Shown: positions 36,109 to 45,591, numbered from the stretch's first letter. The stretch: DNA of 54,760 nt from Magnetococcales bacterium HCHbin5 (GCA_002753505.1 PEAG01000014.1:1-54760), one strand, 5' to 3'. Notes: generated by a model not told the origin, from the sequence alone. Program-made: numbers and translations.

Positions 36109-37182
36109 CTACAGAGCCCTGGTCGGTGGGGACTGCATGTATAACGCCAACAGACGCGCCATGGTCTCCAGGGAGTCCCGGTGGGTTCGTTCCCAACCGT
36201 GACTGGCATCCAAGGCAAAGCAGATCAACGCCGTGCGCAGATCATTACCCGCCTCGACAGCGGCGGCTGCGTCGGAGCGGTAGTGCCGGAATATGTCGCG
36301 ACTGTGATTCAACTGAAACTCTTGACATATCCCGAGGATCTGCCGGGTCAAATGCCAGTCGAATGGACCGGTGGAGTCGGCCATCGCCACGGTTACCCCC
36401 ATCGGGCAGGTGTTCTGCCCCGGTGCCATGGCCCCATTGTCCACCGAAAGCAGCTCTCCCGCATTGCCATGCAATATGTGGCTGGCCCCCACCCCGACCT
36501 CCTCTGAAATGGTAAAGAGCAGATAGACCTCCATGGGCAGGACAACCCTGCTCTCCTTGATCGCCTTGGCCGCCGCCAGAAGGGCGGCACAACCGGCCTT
36601 GTCGTCCAGATGGCGGGCATTCAAAAAACCGTTGGGGACAAATTCGGGAGCGGAATCCACCGAAACATGATCCCCCACATGCAACCCCAACTGTGTTTGC
36701 AACGCCTCCCTGGTATAGACCTCCGCGTCCAGGCGGAGCTCCAGATTGTCCCAGGAGACAGGCTGGGTATCTACCTCCGGTCCAAAAACATGGCCGGACG
36801 CCTTGAGGGGCAGAATGGTACCCCGCAGGGTGTGGGCACCGCCCAGGCTGGTGTGTACCGTCACACGGGCCCCTTCCGCAAAACGGGCCGACCAGAATCC
36901 CACCGGAACCAACCCCAGCCGACCATTATCCTTGAGACTGAGTACCTGACAACCCAGAGTATCCAGATGGGCGACAATGGCGCGATTGGGAACCTCACAA
37001 AGACCGGGCAAGACAGCCCGAATCGCACCGCGCCGGGTCAGACCGTACGGGATCTCCAACTGGTCCAACTCCTGACAAACCATCTCCACCACCCGATCCG
37101 TCAGGCCGGTGGGGCTGGGGGTGATCAACAACCGGTAGAGCAGTTCCAAAAGATATTCCATATCGATGGGTAAATCTTCCAT
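36109..37182 (-). CDS. M42-family metallopeptidase of the NAGGN osmoprotectant cluster
   Basis: A 357-residue putative zinc aminopeptidase. ATG 37182 is chosen because GGAGG lies five bases upstream; an upstream GTG at 37188 also fits. Metal-ligand motifs of M42/M20 enzymes are visible: AIVAHLDTLGC, LDDKAGCAALLAA, LFTISEEVGVG and a late HGWERTHRDSL segment. Members of this group sit beside N-acetylglutaminylglutamine amide (NAGGN) biosynthesis genes in many bacteria and probably process or turn over the dipeptide (inference). It is the third gene of a minus-strand operon, 31 bp after the synthetase. Confidence 0.85.
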   Translation of the reverse strand: MEDLPIDMEYLLELLYRLLITPSPTGLTDRVVEMVCQELDQLEIPYGLTRRGAIRAVLPGLCEVPNRAIVAHLDTLGCQVLSLKDNGRLGLVPVGFWSARFAEGARVTVHTSLGGAHTLRGTILPLKASGHVFGPEVDTQPVSWDNLELRLDAEVYTREALQTQLGLHVGDHVSVDSAPEFVPNGFLNARHLDDKAGCAALLAAAKAIKESRVVLPMEVYLLFTISEEVGVGASHILHGNAGELLSVDNGAMAPGQNTCPMGVTVAMADSTGPFDWHLTRQILGICQEFQLNHSRDIFRHYRSDAAAAVEAGNDLRTALICFALDASHGWERTHRDSLETMARLLALYMQSPPTRAL

Positions 37183-37213
37183 TTGCACCTCCTTGTCCAG
37201 GGGTCAGCCGGTG

Positions 37214-38977
37214 TCAAAAGCGATTGACAGACGGATTTTTGGTCTGGGGAAACAGCAGATCCATAAACCGTTCCGCCGTGGGTTGGGGTTCATGATTGGC
37301 CAGGCCGGGCCGTTCATTGGCCTCTACAATCACATAGTCGGGACTGGTAACCTGCATCACCAAAAAATCCAACCCCACCACCGGCATGCTTAATACGGCT
37401 GCTGCCCGCACCGCCACATCTGCCAGGCAGGGGTGGAGCTGCTCGGTCACATCGTGGATGGTTCCCCCGGTATGGAGATTGGCGGTACGACGGACAACCA
37501 AAGGGTGGCCAGCCGGCAAAATATCCGTCAGCGCAAAGCCCTGCTCCGTCAAAAAACGAATGGTCTCCGCATCCAGGGGAATACGGCTCTCGCCACCGGT
37601 AGCCGCCGCCCGGCGTTGACTCTGCTTGTTGATCAACGCCTCGATGCTGCGCACTCCATCACCGGTGATGCTGGCCGGTTGACGCAAAGCAGCCGCCACC
37701 ACCTCACCCCCGATCACGATCACCCGCAAATCCTGACCATGACAAAACTCCTCCAGCAGAACCCGTTCATCAATCAAACGGGCCCGTTGCACCGCCGCGG
37801 CCAGGGCGGCCGGGGTGCGAACATCCACACTGACGCCCTGACCTTGCTCTCCCCGCGCGGGCTTGACCACGACAATACCACACTGCTGCAAAAAGGCCTC
37901 ATTGTCTGCGGCAGAGCCGGCGGCCTGTTGGCGGGGAACCTGCAGCCCGGCCTGGATCAACAGGCGATGGGTCAGTGCTTTATCGTCGCACAATGTCATA
38001 CTGACAGCGGAGGTCAACTCCGACAGAGACTCCCGGCATAATATGCTGCGTCCGCCAAATGAGTAGCGGACAATCTGGCGTTCCTGATCCAGTACCTCCA
38101 CCGCAATGCCCCGACGACGGGCCTCGTTGGCAATAATCCGGGAGTAGGGGTTGAGGGACTCCTCGGGCGTAACGGACATGAAAAGGGGTTCGTTGATGGA
38201 ATTTTTTCGTTTCAGGCAAAAAACGGGCACCTGGGTAAAACCCAGTTTTTCATACAGGGCAATGGCCTCCCGATTGTCGTGCAGAACGGAGAGATCCAGG
38301 AAGTCGCGTTTTCGCTGCCGAAACAGCTCTGCCACATGACGCACCAGTGCCTCTCCCACCCCTGGCAACGCACAACTGGGGTCCACGGATAACGCCCACA
38401 GGCTGCTGCCGTTATCCGGGTCATCAAAGGCCACTCGATGGTCCACCGCCATGACGGCGGCCACCGCAGCTCCATTCTGGACATTTTCTGCCAGCAGGAT
38501 GGTCAGGGGGCCGTCGAGGGGAGGCGGTGTAAACGCCTCCCGCATGGGCACCATTTTGCGGGCCTGATAGAGCAGGTTTACCATGCGCAAATCTTCCCTG
38601 CTTTGCGCCGGCCGTATCCGCAAGGTGCCGGGACAGTGCCAGGGCGAGCTTTCCGGCTCGTTGAGATTCAGACGAAAGGCGTGCGAGGGGTCGAGAAAAA
38701 TTTCCTGGGGATATTTGGAGAGGATAACGTGGGGCTCACGGCTGTAAAAGGCGAGGTTTCGCTCCCCTTCATCCTCCTCCAGCAGGGCGGCGGCCAGGGT
38801 TTCTATCTCAGGAAAAGTGTGTCCAAACAGTAATTTGCCCCAACCACAATCCACCATGGCTTCGGCCCGCAGGGCGTCATGAGCCTGATCGCTCTGCGCC
38901 CCCCAGCTGCGCAGAGAGGCCATCTGTTTCCAATCCATTGTGTCCGCACTGTGCAGATAATCCGGCGATTCACTCAT
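37214..38977 (-). CDS. ngg: N-acetylglutaminylglutamine synthetase (GNAT + ATP-grasp)
   Basis: A 587-residue two-domain enzyme. The first ~115 residues are unassigned; a GNAT acetyltransferase domain follows (~115-275; VGEALVRHVAELF and DNREAIALYEKLGFTQVP), then an ATP-grasp ligase domain (~300-580; VVKPARGEQGQGV, VLLEEFCHGQDLRVIVIGGEV, EANERPGLANHE). Acetylation of Gln and dipeptide ligation in one protein is the known design of the NAGGN pathway, which makes a compatible solute under osmotic stress. ATG 38977 is preceded by GGGAG. It lies 13 bp after the amidotransferase gene. Confidence 0.92.
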   Translation of the reverse strand: MSESPDYLHSADTMDWKQMASLRSWGAQSDQAHDALRAEAMVDCGWGKLLFGHTFPEIETLAAALLEEDEGERNLAFYSREPHVILSKYPQEIFLDPSHAFRLNLNEPESSPWHCPGTLRIRPAQSREDLRMVNLLYQARKMVPMREAFTPPPLDGPLTILLAENVQNGAAVAAVMAVDHRVAFDDPDNGSSLWALSVDPSCALPGVGEALVRHVAELFRQRKRDFLDLSVLHDNREAIALYEKLGFTQVPVFCLKRKNSINEPLFMSVTPEESLNPYSRIIANEARRRGIAVEVLDQERQIVRYSFGGRSILCRESLSELTSAVSMTLCDDKALTHRLLIQAGLQVPRQQAAGSAADNEAFLQQCGIVVVKPARGEQGQGVSVDVRTPAALAAAVQRARLIDERVLLEEFCHGQDLRVIVIGGEVVAAALRQPASITGDGVRSIEALINKQSQRRAAATGGESRIPLDAETIRFLTEQGFALTDILPAGHPLVVRRTANLHTGGTIHDVTEQLHPCLADVAVRAAAVLSMPVVGLDFLVMQVTSPDYVIVEANERPGLANHEPQPTAERFMDLLFPQTKNPSVNRF

Positions 38978-38990
38978 GGTTTTTCTCCCG

Positions 38991-40766
38991 CTATACCTGA
39001 TGGATCTGGAGCCAATACTCCAGGAGGGCCAATTGCCATAATTTGGAACCACGCAGAGGGGTGAGTAGGGCATGCTCCGGTTGGGCCAGCAGTTCATGGA
39101 CATATTCTGTTCTGAACAGGTTGCGTCGGCGTGCCTTTTCGCTGGTAAGCAGCTCTCTGGTGAGATCCCGTACCGGGCCGGAAATATGGGTCAGGGCGGG
39201 GACGGGAAAATATCCTTTCGGGCGATCGATCACCGCAGCAGGCAGCATGCGCCGGGCAATGCGTTTGAGAATGCCCTTGCCCCCTTCGGCCAATTTCAAG
39301 TGTGAGGGGAGGCGGGCGGCCAGCTCCACCAGTTCATGATCCAGGAAGGGGACGCGGGCCTCCAGTCCCCAGGCCATGGTTTGGCTGTCCACCCGTTTGA
39401 CCGGATCATCGACCAGCATGATCAGGGTATCCAGTCGCAGGGCCTTTTGGAGGGGGGTTGGGGCACCGGGCTGCTCAAAATGGTCCGCCACCAGGTTTCG
39501 ACTGTGGTCCGCGCTCACATGGTGCCCCTGGACCACGTAACAGTACTCGGCATGGGTACGGTCAAAAAAGAGACGGCTGTAGTCAGCCAGGGCATCTTTG
39601 CTATCCACGAGGGGGGGATACCAGTGATAGCCGGCAAACACTTCATCGGCACCCTGGCCGCACTGGACCACCCGCACATGTTGGGAGACCTCTTTGGAGA
39701 GCAGGTAAAAGCCGACGTTGTCATGGCTGACCATCGGTTCATTCATGGCCCGCACGGTATTGTCCAGGTTATCCAGCAGGGTGTCGGTGGGAATGGTCAG
39801 TTTGTGGTGTCGGGTGGCAAAGTGGCGGGCCACCTGGTCGGAATAATAAAATTCGTCGCCTTTTATCTCTCCAACCCCCTCGAAACCGATGGAAAAGGTC
39901 TCCAGGCCGGTCTGGCCGGCCTGGGCCAGCAGGGCGACGATCAGGCTGGAGTCCAACCCGCCGGAGAGCAAAACCCCGACGGGCAGGTCTGCCACCAGAC
40001 GCCGTTGCACGGCGAGGGTAAGGGCGTCTGTGATGCGGCTTTCCCAGTCGTTGTCGGAGAGGGTGCGCTCTTCCGGTTGGGGCTCCATGGAGAGGCTCCA
40101 GTAGATCTGTTGTCGCATGGAGCCATCCCGTTCCAGGAAGGTTACCGAGGCCGGGGGCAACTTGCGCACCCCTTTCAGGATGGTATGGGGGGCTGGGACC
40201 ACCCCATGAAAGGTGAGAAAATGGTGCAGGGCGACCGGATCCAGCTCGGTATCCACGCCGCCGGCCTGGAGCAGGGCGGGCAGGCTGGAGGCAAAGCGAA
40301 ACCGTTTGTCATCGGTGGTATAGTAGAGGGGTTTGATGCCCAGTCGGTCTCTGATCAGGGTGATCCGTCCGCTGGCCTCTTCCCGGATGGCCAGGGCGAA
40401 CATGCCGGCAAACCGCTCGACGCAACGCCAGCCCCAGGCGGCATAGGCTTTCAGGATAACCTCGGTGTCACCGTGGGTGCGAAAAGGGTAACCCAACCCG
40501 ATCAACTCTTGGCGCAGGGCCTGATAGTTGTAGATGCAGCCGTTAAAAACCAGGGTCAACCCCTGTTCAGGGTCGTGCATGGGCTGGTTGGAGGCGTCGG
40601 AAAGATCAATAATTTTCAGTCGGCTGTGGCCAAAGGCACCGTTTTGCCAGTAATAATCCCCTTTGTAATCCGGTCCCCGCGCATCCATGGCGGTGATCAT
40701 ACGCGCCACGCCCTCCCGTTCCGGGGCTTGGCCATCCCATCGAATTTCTCCGCAAATTCCGCACAT
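38991..40766 (-). CDS. asnO: N-acetylglutaminylglutamine amidotransferase (AsnB-like)
   Basis: A 591-residue class II glutamine amidotransferase plus asparagine-synthase-like domain. Cys2 of MCGICGEIRWDG is the N-terminal nucleophile. The ATP-pyrophosphatase motif LLSGGLDSSLIVALL and GQGADEVFAGYHWYP are intact. In the NAGGN pathway it amidates the C-terminus of N-acetylglutaminylglutamine. GGAGGG precedes ATG 40766. It is the first gene of a three-gene minus-strand operon (amidotransferase, synthetase, M42 peptidase), the order described for this osmoprotectant system. Confidence 0.92.
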   Translation of the reverse strand: MCGICGEIRWDGQAPEREGVARMITAMDARGPDYKGDYYWQNGAFGHSRLKIIDLSDASNQPMHDPEQGLTLVFNGCIYNYQALRQELIGLGYPFRTHGDTEVILKAYAAWGWRCVERFAGMFALAIREEASGRITLIRDRLGIKPLYYTTDDKRFRFASSLPALLQAGGVDTELDPVALHHFLTFHGVVPAPHTILKGVRKLPPASVTFLERDGSMRQQIYWSLSMEPQPEERTLSDNDWESRITDALTLAVQRRLVADLPVGVLLSGGLDSSLIVALLAQAGQTGLETFSIGFEGVGEIKGDEFYYSDQVARHFATRHHKLTIPTDTLLDNLDNTVRAMNEPMVSHDNVGFYLLSKEVSQHVRVVQCGQGADEVFAGYHWYPPLVDSKDALADYSRLFFDRTHAEYCYVVQGHHVSADHSRNLVADHFEQPGAPTPLQKALRLDTLIMLVDDPVKRVDSQTMAWGLEARVPFLDHELVELAARLPSHLKLAEGGKGILKRIARRMLPAAVIDRPKGYFPVPALTHISGPVRDLTRELLTSEKARRRNLFRTEYVHELLAQPEHALLTPLRGSKLWQLALLEYWLQIHQV

Positions 40767-41204
40767 CGGTTTTCCCTCCTTCGATATTTCAGGATGCGCC
40801 GAAGAGGGGTGGGGCATCCTGCATGGGGTTCTCCCGCCGACAAGGAGCCCCGGCGACTTGGGTGGGCGTCGCCAGTTGCGCAGGGGAGAACGGTGTACCA
40901 TCATGGCAATGAAACCTGTGACCCGGTTGGTCCCGAGGGAGCGGTTGGCACAGGATGTTTTGTGACGGGGTAGACCCGTGATTGGGCGGTCAATACGGCG
41001 CGTACGCGCTACGCTTCAGGTAAGCAGGACGAGGATGCCCCAACTTGCCGGCGGGAGGCCGGTGCGTTTTTGACCATTGAAAGGCAAAGGATGGCTCAAA
41101 ATCCATCAGGCTTTATCATTCCATGGTGGTTCTCGGCTTCACCCTACCCCAGTCAACTGTGGGTGTCAACCGGTTTTTCGGCAAAAATTTACACTCCCTG
41201 ATGT
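40767..41204. other. Leader of the NAGGN operon, no gene seen
   Basis: 438 bp upstream of the amidotransferase. The most notable motifs are a 12-bp palindrome GCGCGTACGCGC at 40998-41009 and a GCCGG/CCGGT hairpin near 41050-41065. Osmotic regulation of the operon would be expected to act here, but no known operator is recognisable. Confidence 0.5.
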
Positions 41205-41471
41205 TCAGGAAAAGCGTAATTTCATGACCAGCAGGCAAAACAGCATCAAAAAAATGATTAAGTTGGTCCATGCGACGGCGATGGCGGGCAGCAGCAGGCC
41301 GTAGAGGGTCCAGGAGGCGGTACCCAGCAGGGACATGGCCAGCCAGATGAAGGAGAGATCCCGGGCTGAGCGGGTGTGCCAGGTTTTCCAGATTTGTGGC
41401 AACAGGGAGGGTGCAGTAAAGAGGGTGGCCAGCCAGCCAAACAGTTCCGTCCATGGGAAGGGATCAGCCAT
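41205..41471 (-). CDS. SemiSWEET-type (PQ-loop) transporter
   Basis: An 88-residue membrane protein with three predicted helices and the PQ-loop signature SLLPQIWKTWHTRSARDLSF, followed by TASWTLYGLLLPAIAV. This is the size and layout of bacterial SemiSWEETs, which work as dimers to move sugars or other small solutes down their gradients. The start is uncertain: ATG 41471 gives the family length, and an in-frame ATG at 41504 adds 11 residues; neither has a strong ribosome-binding site. It precedes the NAGGN operon on the same strand, at 438 bp. Confidence 0.85.
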   Translation of the reverse strand: MADPFPWTELFGWLATLFTAPSLLPQIWKTWHTRSARDLSFIWLAMSLLGTASWTLYGLLLPAIAVAWTNLIIFLMLFCLLVMKLRFS

Positions 41472-41520
41472 TTTGACACTCGTTCGATCATAAAGAGTTG
41501 GCATTGTTTTGTTTTTTTAG

Positions 41521-41541
41521 TTTTTTCAAACCATTGCAGGG
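41521..41541 (-). repeat. Repeat seed between SemiSWEET and cobQ
   Basis: TTTTTTCAAACCATTGCAGG matches the outer end of copy C (TTTCAAACAATTGCAGG at 54597-54613) with little change. Only this seed is preserved; no long stem follows. Confidence 0.5.
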
Positions 41542-41563
41542 TTGTGTTGGGGCGCGACATGAA

Positions 41564-43060
41564 CTAGGTTCCGGCGGCCAACCCCTTGCCCGTTGCCACC
41601 AGGCTCTGCAAAAAATCCCATTGAATATGCTCCTCCAACAGATCTGCCAACCGCTCCAGACTTTTTTCCTGCTCGGCGTGCAGATCCCGCATCGCTCTTC
41701 CCGGCAGGCCAGCCCAGGCCAGGATGGCCGCCAACGCCTCCGGGTGATCCATCAGACCGTGCAGATAACTGCCCATGACCTGACCATCGGCGGAGATGGC
41801 CCCCTCATCCCTCTCCCCCTGGAGCCGCAGGGCCGGCCGCCGCAAAGCGGGACCGGTGGAAAGACCCATGTGTATCTCGTAGCCCGCCACCCTGGCCGGT
41901 CGCTGACCCAACAACAGCTGGCCCTCCTGCTGACAAAGCTGCTTGTGCGGGGTGATGGTGGTCTCCATCGGCAACAGCCCCAATCCTGGACTCGAACCGG
42001 CAACACCCTCCAACCCTGCCGGATCATGAATGGTTGTTCCCAACATTTGAAAGCCGCCACAAATGCCCAGCACCTTGCCACCATAACGCAAATGGCGTTG
42101 GATGGCCGCCTCCCACCCCTGTTCCCGCAACCAGGCCAAATCGGCTCGTACGCTTTTGCTGCCGGGCAACAGGATCAAATCAGCCGCCGGCAGCGGTTGA
42201 TGCGCCTCCACCCAAACCACCTCCACCCCTGGCAGGCCGACAACAGGATCCAAATCGGTATGGTTGCTGAGGCGAGGCAGACGGGGCACCACCACCCGCC
42301 CGGGCCAGGGGTGGGAGGCTCCATCCCGGGGACGGGGGGCAAAAAAACCATCCTCCTCCGGCAAGGACAACTGGCCAACCATGGGCAAAACCCCCAGAAC
42401 CGGCTTGCCCGTTTTTTCCTCCAACCAGCTTAATCCCGGTTCCAACAAAGCAATATCCCCACGAAATTTATTGATGATAAAGCCGATAACCCGCTCCTGC
42501 TCCGAGGGGGAAAGCAACGCCAGCGTGCCGACAAAATGGGCAAAGATGCCACCCCGGTCAATATCCCCAACCAGAATAACCGGACAATCTATCGCCTCGG
42601 CAAACCCCATGTTGGCCAGATCATCGGTTCGTAAATTGATCTCAGCCGGTGAGCCAGCCCCCTCCACGATGATGACCTCATGGCGGGCGGCTAAACGGGC
42701 ATGAGCCGCCAGCACCACCGACATGAGTTGGGGTTTATACTGTTGATAACTTTTGGCATTCATGTTACCTATCGGCTGACCGTTGACGATAATTTGACTG
42801 CCGACGTCGCTATTGGGTTTCAGTAATATGGGATTCATGTCCGTATGGGGTGCCAATCCTGCCCCACGGGCCTGAAACGCCTGTGCCCGGCCAATCTCTC
42901 CCCCCTCCGGGGTGACGGCACTGTTGAGGGACATGTTTTGTGGTTTGAAAGGGGCCACTCCCACCCCCTGGCGATGCAGCAGCCGACAAAAGGCGGCGGT
43001 CACAAATGATTTGCCCGCCGAGGATGTCGTGCCTTGTATCATCAGAGTAAACGAGGGCAT
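41564..43060 (-). CDS. cobQ: Cobyric acid synthase
   Basis: A 498-residue glutamine-dependent amidotransferase that amidates four side-chain carboxylates of the corrin ring in adenosylcobalamin synthesis. The N-terminal part shows [21 protein letters not shown] (P-loop-like), [12 protein letters not shown] and [13 protein letters not shown]. The C-terminal glutaminase domain has the nucleophile Cys in [12 protein letters not shown] and a late His in [11 protein letters not shown] 43060 follows AAGGAAA. It is the only cobalamin-specific gene in the window. No cobalamin riboswitch was recognised in the 169 bp before it. Confidence 0.95.
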   Translation of the reverse strand: MPSFTLMIQGTTSSAGKSFVTAAFCRLLHRQGVGVAPFKPQNMSLNSAVTPEGGEIGRAQAFQARGAGLAPHTDMNPILLKPNSDVGSQIIVNGQPIGNMNAKSYQQYKPQLMSVVLAAHARLAARHEVIIVEGAGSPAEINLRTDDLANMGFAEAIDCPVILVGDIDRGGIFAHFVGTLALLSPSEQERVIGFIINKFRGDIALLEPGLSWLEEKTGKPVLGVLPMVGQLSLPEEDGFFAPRPRDGASHPWPGRVVVPRLPRLSNHTDLDPVVGLPGVEVVWVEAHQPLPAADLILLPGSKSVRADLAWLREQGWEAAIQRHLRYGGKVLGICGGFQMLGTTIHDPAGLEGVAGSSPGLGLLPMETTITPHKQLCQQEGQLLLGQRPARVAGYEIHMGLSTGPALRRPALRLQGERDEGAISADGQVMGSYLHGLMDHPEALAAILAWAGLPGRAMRDLHAEQEKSLERLADLLEEHIQWDFLQSLVATGKGLAAGT

Positions 43061-43178
43061 GGAGATTATTTCCTTTTGACAATCAACGGATCCCACTCGG
43101 GGTGTGGAGCCTGCGGCCGGAGCCGACCTAAAAAAGCAGGACTCCGGTGACAGATTCTGCTTTATTTTAGCAGTGTGT

Positions 43179-43187
43179 TGCTATAAT
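43179..43187 (+). promoter_or_regulatory. Extended -10 promoter
   Basis: TGCTATAAT at 43179-43187 matches the extended -10 consensus TGnTATAAT, about 43 bp before the start of a small hypothetical gene. No good -35 box is seen, as is allowed for extended -10 promoters. Confidence 0.55.
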
Positions 43188-43229
43188 GTCTCTGGATATG
43201 GGTGATCATTTTTATGGAGTCTGTTTCCG

Positions 43230-43430
43230 ATGACATGTGCTGTTGATGATATTTTAAATGAATCCAGTAAAACTGTCCAAGGTACCATGGAACACATGGT
43301 TCAGGAGTTGGCCACCGATTTTAATCTGGACCTGAATACGGAGCGGTTGTTGGCTGCTCCGGAGGCTGCCAAATTGCGTGGGGCCTTGCAGACGTTTGCC
43401 GTTTGGGTTGTGCAGCGTGGTAGTCAGTAG
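43230..43430 (+). CDS. Small hypothetical protein
   Basis: A 66-residue protein with no recognised family. It is mostly helical (VDDILNESSKTVQGTMEHMVQELATDF and a C-terminal LQTFAVWVVQRG). GGAG lies about 10 bp before the ATG, and an extended -10 promoter stands at 43179. The next gene on the same strand, also hypothetical, begins 78 bp later. Confidence 0.55.
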   Translation: MTCAVDDILNESSKTVQGTMEHMVQELATDFNLDLNTERLLAAPEAAKLRGALQTFAVWVVQRGSQ

Positions 43431-43507
43431 CCAACTCCCATTGCTGGAGTTGTACTGGCTGGCCAGTTTGATACGATCACAAATAGACCCGGTGGGGAGT
43501 CAATTAC

Positions 43508-44014
43508 ATGGAAAACGCCAAAACTTTTTATGCAGACAAAGCGGATATTTTACGTACCGTCGAAGGTGCAGAGCCGCATGATGCCTTGTTTCTTATCGTC
43601 AGAGAGTTGTACGGCATGGAGGATTTTGTCTCCAATCTGAAGGACCGGGAGTGTCGGTTGTCCACCCAGGATGGGACTGCTACGCTCACCTTGATGGATG
43701 GTGAACTGATCGTTTTCAGATCGGACGTGGATGAAGAGGGGCGTTCCTCTCCGGAAGGCAGCAGCCGCACTTTCTCCTTCGCCGGTTGGTTTCCCGAGTA
43801 TATCTTCAAAAAGCTGCAGGAAAATTTTCTGAAGTTTGATATGCCGTTGGAGCTTTTTTATGTGACAACGAGATATTATTTGCATGATTACAAAATGTTT
43901 TCCGGGTTTATGCTCTTCTATCGTTCCATCTGTCTGGAGGTGATGAAACGGTTGACGGTCGCGCAGGCCCAGGAGTTGTCAGCCAAGTTGATTGCTACCT
44001 ACTGGCGACCATAG
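43508..44014 (+). CDS. Hypothetical protein
   Basis: A 168-residue protein with GGGGAG ahead of ATG 43508. It combines a helical N-terminus, a central beta-rich stretch (CRLSTQDGTATLTLMDGELIVF) and a long helical C-terminus (DMPLELFYVTTRYYLHDYKMF, then ICLEVMKRLTVAQAQELSAK). No signal peptide or membrane helix is evident. I do not recognise a family. It follows another small hypothetical gene and may share its promoter. Confidence 0.65.
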   Translation: MENAKTFYADKADILRTVEGAEPHDALFLIVRELYGMEDFVSNLKDRECRLSTQDGTATLTLMDGELIVFRSDVDEEGRSSPEGSSRTFSFAGWFPEYIFKKLQENFLKFDMPLELFYVTTRYYLHDYKMFSGFMLFYRSICLEVMKRLTVAQAQELSAKLIATYWRP

Positions 44015-44143
44015 TCCCTGCAAGTATACCTGCTGTTAAGTGCAGCATCGCTTCTGTCCGAAAGGTTAAAATTACCGTCTTTTCCGTCTGGATCTGGCCT
44101 GTGGGTGGGGTTTGGGGGGGTGCCTGGCGATATGGGCCATTCA

Positions 44144-44395
44144 ATGGCAGAAAAAACCAACAGCGTCGACTGCCGACGCTGTTGCCACTTTCAGGTTACC
44201 TGGGATCCAAACTTTCCCAGGGGTTGTCGGGCCATGGGGTTCAAAACGGTGCAGTGGCCTTGTGTGGAGGTGTTGCGCTCCTCGGGGGAGCCTTGTCTGC
44301 AATTCCAGGAAAAATCCAGATCGGAGCAGGTGGAGTCACAGCAGGGTGCGGCGGCTGTCTCCTCCTGGTCGGGCGGGTTTTCCCGCAAGGTCTAG
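44144..44395 (+). CDS. Small cysteine-rich protein, putative metal-binding
   Basis: An 83-residue protein with six cysteines: VDCRRCCHFQVTWDPNFPRG (C10, C13, C14), GCRAMGFK (C28), then C40 and SSGEPCLQF (C51). The compact pattern of CxxCCHF, a Trp-Asp turn, GCxAMGFK and SSGxPC is reminiscent of a small conserved family seen in other bacteria, with zinc or Fe-S binding likely. ATG 44144 is the best start; 44132 is an alternative. The upstream site is weak. Function unknown. Confidence 0.6.
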   Translation: MAEKTNSVDCRRCCHFQVTWDPNFPRGCRAMGFKTVQWPCVEVLRSSGEPCLQFQEKSRSEQVESQQGAAAVSSWSGGFSRKV

Positions 44396-44497
44396 GGGCT
44401 GCTCAAAACCAATTTTTGATCCTGCTTGTCTTTTGGCGCGTTGGTTCCTGCTTTTTTGTACGTCAATCGTTTAAAAAGATTAAAACGGGATCCTGCG

Positions 44498-44860
44498 CTA
44501 TTTGGTCCGCGGGGGGATTGGCGGCGGTGCGAGCGGAATCTTTTTGGCACCGATTGCCGTCAACTCTTCCTGCACCATGTGATGCACCAGCCCTCGCAAC
44601 AGTGAAATATCGGGTACGGCAGGAGCCACCGGCTCCGGCTGTTTTTTGGGCTCCCTTTTGTCGGCGGGGGAAGGGGGGGCGTGGTCCACACCGGCCCACC
44701 AGGTCTGCAAGGCGACTGCGACAATTTCACCCGGCAGCTGCTGACGCGCTTCGGCGGCCTGCTTCAACAGTTGGACGGTGGGGGCATCCAGCCACAGACT
44801 GACCTGAGATAACCCTGCCGCCCTTTGCCGGGCCCGATAGGCCTTTACGCGCTCACTCAT
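44498..44860 (-). CDS. Ribbon-helix-helix (CopG-like) protein
   Basis: A 120-residue protein. The N-terminal ~55 residues (MSERVKAYRARQRAAGLSQV, then SLWLDAPTVQLLKQAAEARQQ) resemble a ribbon-helix-helix DNA-binding domain; the rest is a Pro-rich linker (PPSPADKREPKKQPEP) and a helical C-terminus. Its start overlaps the end of the siroheme gene by eight bases, so it belongs to that operon. It may regulate the operon or another locus, but no operator is seen. A DNA-binding protein is the preferred call. Confidence 0.6.
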   Translation of the reverse strand: MSERVKAYRARQRAAGLSQVSLWLDAPTVQLLKQAAEARQQLPGEIVAVALQTWWAGVDHAPPSPADKREPKKQPEPVAPAVPDISLLRGLVHHMVQEELTAIGAKKIPLAPPPIPPRTK

Positions 44861-45587
44861 GCCGGTCTCCCCCCTGCGGTACTGATGTGGTACGTGCTGC
44901 ACCATCCGCGATGCGCGCGCATGTGTTGGCAGCATGGATTGTCGCTGTCCCTTCTGTGGCCAGTGCCTGCTGGATCAGGGCATCCGCGCCCGCAACATCC
45001 CCGGACAAAAACTGTTCCGCTACCCCCTGATCAAACAGTGCCCGCCAAAATTGCCCCCTGGTTGCCAAATCGGGCAAAACAGGCTGAACACGCTGTCGCC
45101 AGGCGGAGAGCCAATGGGCCAGTTCGCCCAGGGTTTCAGGCAAAACCTTGGCCATGGTGCGACGCAGATAACTGGCCAAGGCGGGACTCTCGCCACGGGT
45201 GGAAAAAGCGACTGTAACCGGCGGTCGCTCCAAGGTGGCAGGCCAGTGACAGGAACAATAGTCCGGCTGATCCACCACATTCAAGAAAAGACGACGGCGG
45301 TTGGCCTCCGCATAAATACGACTGTTTTGCACCACATCGGTCAGGGTGCTGACCGCAAACCAGATGCCCTCCAGATGGGTCTCCCGGAATCTTTCCGGCA
45401 ACCAGAACAGGCGACCGGCTTCCACCTGGAGTTGCAACTCGGCGGCCAGGCGAGGAGCCACCACCGTAAGATGGGCCCCGGCAGCCAACAGTCGATAGCC
45501 CTTTTCAACCGCAACCGTCCCACCACCGATCAACAAACAGGGTCGGTCGGTCAACTGTAAAAAAAGAGGAAAAAAAGGTTCAGGCAT
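44853..45587 (-). CDS. Precorrin-2 dehydrogenase/sirohydrochlorin ferrochelatase (SirC/Met8/CysG-N type)
   Basis: A 244-residue protein matching the N-terminal module of CysG and stand-alone Met8/SirC. The NAD-binding CLLIGGGTVAVEKGYRLLAAGA, the VVDQPDYCSCHWPATLERPP and FSTRGESPALASYLRR segments are typical. It oxidises precorrin-2 to sirohydrochlorin and may insert Fe or Co, feeding siroheme or cobalamin. It lies 4 bp after a metF-like gene and overlaps an RHH gene, forming a three-gene minus-strand operon. Confidence 0.92.
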   Translation of the reverse strand: MPEPFFPLFLQLTDRPCLLIGGGTVAVEKGYRLLAAGAHLTVVAPRLAAELQLQVEAGRLFWLPERFRETHLEGIWFAVSTLTDVVQNSRIYAEANRRRLFLNVVDQPDYCSCHWPATLERPPVTVAFSTRGESPALASYLRRTMAKVLPETLGELAHWLSAWRQRVQPVLPDLATRGQFWRALFDQGVAEQFLSGDVAGADALIQQALATEGTATIHAANTCARIADGAARTTSVPQGGDRHE

Positions 45588-45591
45588 ACGC

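Noticed and set aside
39336-40973. 545-codon open frame antisense to the NAGGN amidotransferase
   Set aside because: The minus-strand gene has full catalytic motifs; the plus-strand frame has no ribosome-binding site or family features.
43061-43229. Possible cobalamin riboswitch before cobQ
   Set aside because: No B12-box-like sequence is seen; only a small AAAGCAG/CTGCTTT hairpin (about 43133-43164) is present.
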